DNA of 64,000 nt from Fen-1364 sp049515135 (GTDB lineage Bacteria > Spirochaetota > Spirochaetia > SZUA-6 > Fen-1364): positions 1 to 64,000 of the forward strand of contig JBEKUJ010000007.1 in NCBI GenBank assembly GCA_049515135.1, in the 5' to 3' direction. Positions 60,104 to 64,000 of this stretch are shown one piece after another (position 1 is the first letter of the stretch; every line of letters begins with the position of its first letter). The notes under the pieces are model-generated. The model ran no database searches, had not been told where the DNA came from, and saw only the letters and a program-made list of their open reading frames with translations. The position numbers were made by a program, and so were the translations under genes.

Positions 60104-61245
60104 CAAAAATACCTGTCGGGGTCATTGGCACCGGGTTCATCGGCCCCGCGCACATCGAGGCCATGCGGAGGCTGCCCAACGTGGAGGTCGTTGCCCTTGC
60201 CGATGCGGATGACGCTACTGCCAGGGCCAAGGCTCAGGCGCTGGGAGTTCCGGACGCGTACGGGGACTACAGGAAGCTGCTTGCCCGGGACGACGTGCAG
60301 GCCGTGCACATCTGCACCCCGAACTACCTTCACTACGAAATGTCCCGCCAGGCCCTCCAGGCGGGCAAGCATGTCGTATGCGAGAAGCCGCTGGCCGTGG
60401 AATCCCGGGAGGCGGCCGAACTTGTCGAGCTGGCAGCCAAAAAAGGACTGGTGAACGCGGTCCATTTCAACATCCGCTACTATCCCCTGATGCGGCAGGT
60501 GAAGCTCATGAAGGAAAAAGGGGAGATCGGTGACGTCTTCTCCGTGCACGGCAGTTACCTGCAGGACTGGCTCTACTACGCCACGGACTACAACTGGCGC
60601 CTGGAGCCGAAGCTTTCCGGGCGATCGCGCGCGGTAGCAGACATCGGGTCTCACTGGATGGACCTGATCGAATACATCACCGGGCTTCGCGTGGCAGAGG
60701 TCTTTGCTGATTTTGCGACGTTCCACAAGACCAGGAAAAAGCCCTTGAAGCCCGTGGAGACGTACGCGGGCAAGATCCTGAAGCCCGAGGATTACTCCGA
60801 CATTCCCATTGATACGGAGGACTATGCCACCGTCCTCTTCCATTTCGAGGGCGGGGCGCATGGCGCTCTCACTGTCAGCCAGGTGTCGGCGGGGAGAAAG
60901 AACAGGATCTCCTTCGAGATCGACGGCTCCCGGAGGGCAGTCGCCTGGGAATCGGAGAACCCGAACAGCATCTGGATCGGCCGCCGCGACGGGAACAACG
61001 AAGTCATGATGAAGGACCCTTCGCTGGTCTATCCCGAGGTGCGCTCCCTCATCAGCTTCCCCGGCGGCCACAACGAAGCCTTCCCGGACACCTCCAAGCA
61101 GATGTTCCGCGAGTTTTACGACTATATCGCAGCGGGAAGCAAGGGGAAGCCCACCTTCCCGACCTTCCAGGACGGCCTGCGCGAGCTCACCCTCTGCGAG
61201 AAGATACTGGCAAGCAGGGACAAGGCCGCGTGGGTCCGGGTCTGA
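60100..61245 (+). CDS. Gfo/Idh/MocA-family oxidoreductase
   Basis: 381 residues. N-terminal NAD(P)-binding fold: VGVIGTGFIGPAHIEAM (6-22), CTPNYLHYEM, and the family's catalytic lysine in VCEKPLAVE. The C-terminal alpha/beta domain contains ADIGSHWMDLIEYITG. The family oxidises or reduces sugars, inositols and their derivatives. The ATG at 60100 overlaps the deoC stop (ATGA) and has GGGAGG before it. With the isomerase next door it probably interconverts a keto-sugar. Exact substrate unknown. Confidence 0.92.
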   Translation: MTKIPVGVIGTGFIGPAHIEAMRRLPNVEVVALADADDATARAKAQALGVPDAYGDYRKLLARDDVQAVHICTPNYLHYEMSRQALQAGKHVVCEKPLAVESREAAELVELAAKKGLVNAVHFNIRYYPLMRQVKLMKEKGEIGDVFSVHGSYLQDWLYYATDYNWRLEPKLSGRSRAVADIGSHWMDLIEYITGLRVAEVFADFATFHKTRKKPLKPVETYAGKILKPEDYSDIPIDTEDYATVLFHFEGGAHGALTVSQVSAGRKNRISFEIDGSRRAVAWESENPNSIWIGRRDGNNEVMMKDPSLVYPEVRSLISFPGGHNEAFPDTSKQMFREFYDYIAAGSKGKPTFPTFQDGLRELTLCEKILASRDKAAWVRV

Positions 61246-61297
61246 CAGGAGTCATCCGCCGCGGCGTTCGTCCGCGGCCGCAAAGGAGGAATATGCC

Positions 61298-62218
61298 ATG
61301 ATGAAGCTGGGGTTTGTGAGCGCCATCCTTCCCGAGCTGAGCTTCGAGGAGGTTGTCTCCTTCGCCGCGAAGGAGGGTTTTTCCTGCGTGGAGCTGGCGT
61401 GCTGGCCGCACGGAAAGGCGGAGCGCAGGTATGCGGGCGTCACGCACGTCGATGTGGACGCGCTGAACGCCTCCGAAGTCGCGCGCCTGCGCAAGGTGTT
61501 GGAAGAGAAGAAGGTCTCGATCTCAGGGCTGGGCTACTATCCCAATCCTCTTGATCCGGATGAGAAAGCCGCGGCCTACTATCGGGAGCATATCAAAAAA
61601 GTGATCAATGCTGCGGCCATGCTTTCGGTCGGAGTGATGAACACTTTCATCGGCCGGGACCCTGCGAAGAGCGTGGAGGACAACTTTCGAAGGTTCGCTT
61701 CGGTATGGCCGGAAATCGTGAGTTTTGCGGAAAGCAAGAAAGTGAAGATTGCCATAGAGAACTGCCCCATGTTCTTCTCTCAGGACGAATGGCCGACCGG
61801 AAAGAACCTGGCCATTTCCCCGTCTATCTGGCGGCGGATGTTTTCTGAAATCCCCTCGAAGAGCTTCGGGTTGAACCTCGACCCGTCCCACCTCCTGTGG
61901 CAGCAGATCGACTACGTGAAGCCTGTCTACGAGTTCGCGGACAGAATCTTCCACGTTCACGTCAAGGACGCCAAGGTGCGCAAGGACAAGCTCGATGACG
62001 TCGGCATCCTTGCAACTCCTCTGGAGTATCACGCCCCCAAGCTCCCTGGATTAGGGGAAATTCAGTGGGGCAGGTTCATTTCGGCGCTGACGGACGTCGG
62101 CTATCAGGGGGGCGCGTGCATCGAAGCCGAAGACCGCGCATTTGAGGACAGCCTGGACAGCCGCAAAGCCGCCCTTGTCGTGAGCTGCCGGTACATGAGA
62201 CAGTTCGTGGCCGCCTGA
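61298..62218 (+). CDS. sugar-phosphate isomerase/epimerase-like (AP2 TIM barrel)
   Basis: 306 residues of the xylose-isomerase-like/AP-endonuclease-2 fold. It starts MMKLGFVSAILPELSFEEVV. Metal-binding positions seem conserved: IAIENCPM (Glu), GLNLDPSHLLWQ (Asp/His), RIFHVHVKDAK (His) and GGACIEAED (Glu). The family isomerises or epimerises sugars, inosose or hydroxypyruvate-type compounds. Shine-Dalgarno AAAGGAGG precedes the start. It lies in the deoC operon between the MocA-type oxidoreductase and the regulator. Confidence 0.88.
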   Translation: MMKLGFVSAILPELSFEEVVSFAAKEGFSCVELACWPHGKAERRYAGVTHVDVDALNASEVARLRKVLEEKKVSISGLGYYPNPLDPDEKAAAYYREHIKKVINAAAMLSVGVMNTFIGRDPAKSVEDNFRRFASVWPEIVSFAESKKVKIAIENCPMFFSQDEWPTGKNLAISPSIWRRMFSEIPSKSFGLNLDPSHLLWQQIDYVKPVYEFADRIFHVHVKDAKVRKDKLDDVGILATPLEYHAPKLPGLGEIQWGRFISALTDVGYQGGACIEAEDRAFEDSLDSRKAALVVSCRYMRQFVAA

Positions 62219-62238
62219 GCGGCGCCGGGGGTGCAGAG

Positions 62239-63015
62239 GTGAGGGCGGCCGGCGACAGCGAGGGAGTGCCAAAATACATCCAGCTCGGGCGGATACTGCG
62301 GGATAAGATCGTCAGCCAGGAGTACCGTCCGGGAGACAGGATTCCAAGCGAGGTGGCGCTTGGGGACACGTATCACGTGAGCCGCATCACGGTCCGGCAG
62401 GCCATAGACCGGCTTGTGAGAGACGGCTTCCTGGCCAGGCGCCAGGGACTGGGTACATATGTCCTTGCGCAGAAGCTTCGGCGGAACATCTCCCGGGTCT
62501 ACACCTTCACCGGCGACATGCAGAACATGGGGCTGAAACCCAGCTCCCGCGTTCTGGAGCTTGTCGTGGAGGAGGCGGATGAGGATACAGCGCTCTCCCT
62601 GCAGCTGCCTTCCAGCAACTGGAAGGTCACGCGTCTCACTCGTGTGCGGCTTGCAAACGGGACCCCGATTCTGCTGGAAGCGACCCGCATCCCGGAGCAT
62701 CTCTGTCCCGGCCTGGTGGAGAAGGATTTCTCAAAAGGCTCCTTGTACAGGATCCTGACGGAAGACTACCGGCTTCCTCCCCATCACGCGGAGGAGACCT
62801 ATGAGGCAATCGTTCTGCGACGGCGGGACGCCGAGCTGCTGGAGTGCCCATCCCGCGGCGCCCAGCCCGCGTTCGCAATCCAGCGGCTGACGTACCTTGA
62901 AAGCGGTATCCCCATCGAGCTCACGAAGTCCGTCGGCAGGGGGGACCGTCTGACCCTTGCCGTCAACATGACCTCGGGACAGGCGGATATCCAGAGGAGA
63001 ATCATCGACCTATGA
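62239..63015 (+). CDS. GntR/HutC-type regulator with UTRA domain
   Basis: 258 residues from a GTG start. N-terminal GntR winged helix: YIQLGRILRDKIVSQEYRPG, then IPSEVALGDTYHVSRITVRQ and RLVRDGFLARRQGLGTYV. The C-terminal UTRA ligand domain includes SSRVLELVVEEADEDTALSL and LLEATRIPEHLCPGL. It probably represses this operon until a sugar or sugar-acid effector binds. Its stop overlaps the SDR gene by 4 bp. Candidate operator repeats lie upstream of deoC. Confidence 0.92.
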   Translation: MRAAGDSEGVPKYIQLGRILRDKIVSQEYRPGDRIPSEVALGDTYHVSRITVRQAIDRLVRDGFLARRQGLGTYVLAQKLRRNISRVYTFTGDMQNMGLKPSSRVLELVVEEADEDTALSLQLPSSNWKVTRLTRVRLANGTPILLEATRIPEHLCPGLVEKDFSKGSLYRILTEDYRLPPHHAEETYEAIVLRRRDAELLECPSRGAQPAFAIQRLTYLESGIPIELTKSVGRGDRLTLAVNMTSGQADIQRRIIDL

Positions 63016-63860
63016 ACCTTGACCAGCTGTTCGACGTCCGGGGCAAGACTGCTGTCATCACAGGCGGAGCCGGGGCGCTCCCCGGCACCCTGGCTGAGGC
63101 GCTTGCCTCACTGGGAGTTCGCGTGGCGCTGCTCGATCTCAACGGGCAAAGCGCGGAGGCGCGGGCGAAGACCATCCGGCAGGCGGGGGGGGAGGCGCAG
63201 GCGTTCGGCTGCAGCGTCCTGGATGCGGATGAGCTGGAGACGACACGCGCAAAGGTGGGGGAGCTGTGGGGGGTTCCTGACTATCTTGTAAACGGCGCGG
63301 GGGGAAACAGCCCGAAGGCCAGCACGACGCAGGAGTTCCTGGAGACATCCGACGTGGACCGCGCAGACCAGCTGGGCTTTTTCAACATGTCCCTGGACGA
63401 CTTCCAGGCTGTCTTCGAGTTGAACTTCACGGGGACTCTCCTTCCGACCCGCGTGTTCGCCTCCGGAATGGTGCGCCGCGGCAGCGGATCCATCCTTAAT
63501 ATCGCCTCGATGGCCGCGGTCACGCCGCTCACAAAGGTCATGGCGTATTCCACCGCCAAGGCGGCGGTAGCCAACTTCACGAAGTGGCTGGCGGTTCACC
63601 TCTCCCATACCGGGGTCCGGGTCAATGCGCTGGCGCCGGGGTTTTTCATGACCGAACAGCTGAGGTTTCTGCACATCGACCAGAAAACCGGACAGTACAC
63701 GCCGCGGGCGCAGAAGACCGTCGCGCATACACCCATGGGCCGCTACGGCGAGCCGGCGGAGCTGGTGGGGACCGCGGTGTGGCTGCTTTCCAGCGCCTCC
63801 CGGTTCGTGACGGGGGACGTGGTTCCCATCGACGGCGGATACTCTTCGTACACCATCTAG
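63012..63860 (+). CDS. SDR oxidoreductase, UxuB/YjmF type
   Basis: 282 residues, classical SDR. Cofactor loop TGGAGALPGTLAEAL (17-31), catalytic Ser in ILNIASMAAVTPLTKV, Tyr/Lys in AYSTAKAAVANFTKWLA. The inserted block VNGAGGNSPKAST and the ELNFTGTLLPTRVFA stretch match the YjmF-type D-mannonate oxidoreductase (fructuronate reductase) of Bacillus subtilis, which interconverts fructuronate and mannonate. The operon context of sugar-acid genes fits. Starts inside the GntR gene end and is followed ten bases later by another SDR gene. Confidence 0.85.
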   Translation: MNLDQLFDVRGKTAVITGGAGALPGTLAEALASLGVRVALLDLNGQSAEARAKTIRQAGGEAQAFGCSVLDADELETTRAKVGELWGVPDYLVNGAGGNSPKASTTQEFLETSDVDRADQLGFFNMSLDDFQAVFELNFTGTLLPTRVFASGMVRRGSGSILNIASMAAVTPLTKVMAYSTAKAAVANFTKWLAVHLSHTGVRVNALAPGFFMTEQLRFLHIDQKTGQYTPRAQKTVAHTPMGRYGEPAELVGTAVWLLSSASRFVTGDVVPIDGGYSSYTI

Positions 63861-63869
63861 GAGGAAGAC

Positions 63870-64000
63870 ATGGGCGATCAGAAAGGCTACGCGCCACCCA
63901 ACGAGATGCCGCGCAGGAAGATAGCCCGAGTGCTGGAAGGGCAGAAGGCCCTTGTCACGGGAGCGAGCAAGGGAGTGGGCGCCGGGATCGCGATTGCTCT
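63870..64000 (+). CDS. SDR oxidoreductase, N-terminal part
   Basis: Starts MGDQKGYAPPNEMPRRKIAR, followed by VLEGQKALVTGASKGVGAGIAIA: the TGxxxGxG cofactor loop of a short-chain dehydrogenase. AGGAGGAA precedes the ATG, ten bases after the previous stop. The window ends after about 43 residues, so only the family is clear. It is probably the next enzyme of the same catabolic operon. Confidence 0.85.
   Translation, partial: MGDQKGYAPPNEMPRRKIARVLEGQKALVTGASKGVGAGIAIA

Noticed and set aside
1..64000. CRISPR array, tRNA or rRNA genes, insertion sequences
   Set aside because: I looked for regularly spaced repeats, cloverleaf-type ends and transposase motifs and saw none; a covariance-model scan could still find a tRNA I missed.

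Overview
The window is GC-rich, densely coded chromosomal DNA from a diderm bacterium: it encodes a porin-like protein, a TolC/adaptor/RND efflux set and lipoproteins. The many sugar ABC systems paired with YesM/YesN-type two-component regulators, together with MoxR/DUF58 genes, would suit a free-living heterotrophic spirochaete, but this placement is inference from gene content only. I saw no rRNA, tRNA, CRISPR array, integrase or transposase.

Layout. 1-1520: start of a porin-like gene, then the frameshifted remains of an EFR1-type flavodoxin/ferredoxin gene and its regulator, with an intact-looking operator array beside them. 1803-6513: an unknown small gene and a DUF4129 / MoxR / DUF58 membrane cluster. 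6702-16049: a sugar module (binding lipoprotein, YesN/YesM pair, binding protein, two permeases, GH31 alpha-xylosidase-like enzyme) lying between two copies of a 35-bp imperfect direct repeat. 16211-24248: an RbsA/RbsC/RbsB-type importer followed by a three-gene sensor unit (response regulator, histidine kinase, membrane-anchored sugar-binding protein). 24271-28138: a XylR-type regulator divergent from a nucleotide-sugar trio (GDP-mannose 3,5-epimerase-like, GHMP-kinase-like, double nucleotidyltransferase). 28161-36548: a second Rbs-type importer with an aldehyde dehydrogenase, divergent from an NtrC-type sigma-54 activator and an unusual kinase that fuses an RbsA-like ABC ATPase domain to PAS and histidine-kinase domains. 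36605-40377: an esterase lipoprotein and a TauABC/SsuABC-like importer. 40384-49006: a second GH31 / MalFG-type / YesMN module. 49669-56235: MarR-controlled RND efflux operon. 56365-58355: HxlR regulator, quinone oxidoreductase, LUD-domain gene broken by an amber codon. 58395-59189: DUF1275 membrane protein. 59408-64000: a sugar or sugar-acid catabolic operon (DeoC, Gfo/Idh/MocA oxidoreductase, TIM-barrel isomerase, GntR regulator, two SDRs, the last cut by the window end).

How the parts work together. Most genes serve sensing, uptake and first-step metabolism of plant-type sugars. Four importer modules each have their own dedicated control: YesMN alone (twice), YesMN plus an anchored binding protein (once), and a sigma-54 activator with a cytosolic ABC-domain kinase (once). 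The last is the most unusual system here. Its kinase keeps Walker A, Walker B and switch-histidine motifs of an RbsA half but has lost the ABC signature, and it sits divergent from a real RbsABC-like operon that has a sigma-54-like promoter. This suggests a kinase that reads the state of an importer through an ABC-type input domain. Neither MalFG-type module encodes an ATPase, so a shared ATPase elsewhere is likely. Start codons, promoters and hairpins were judged by eye.
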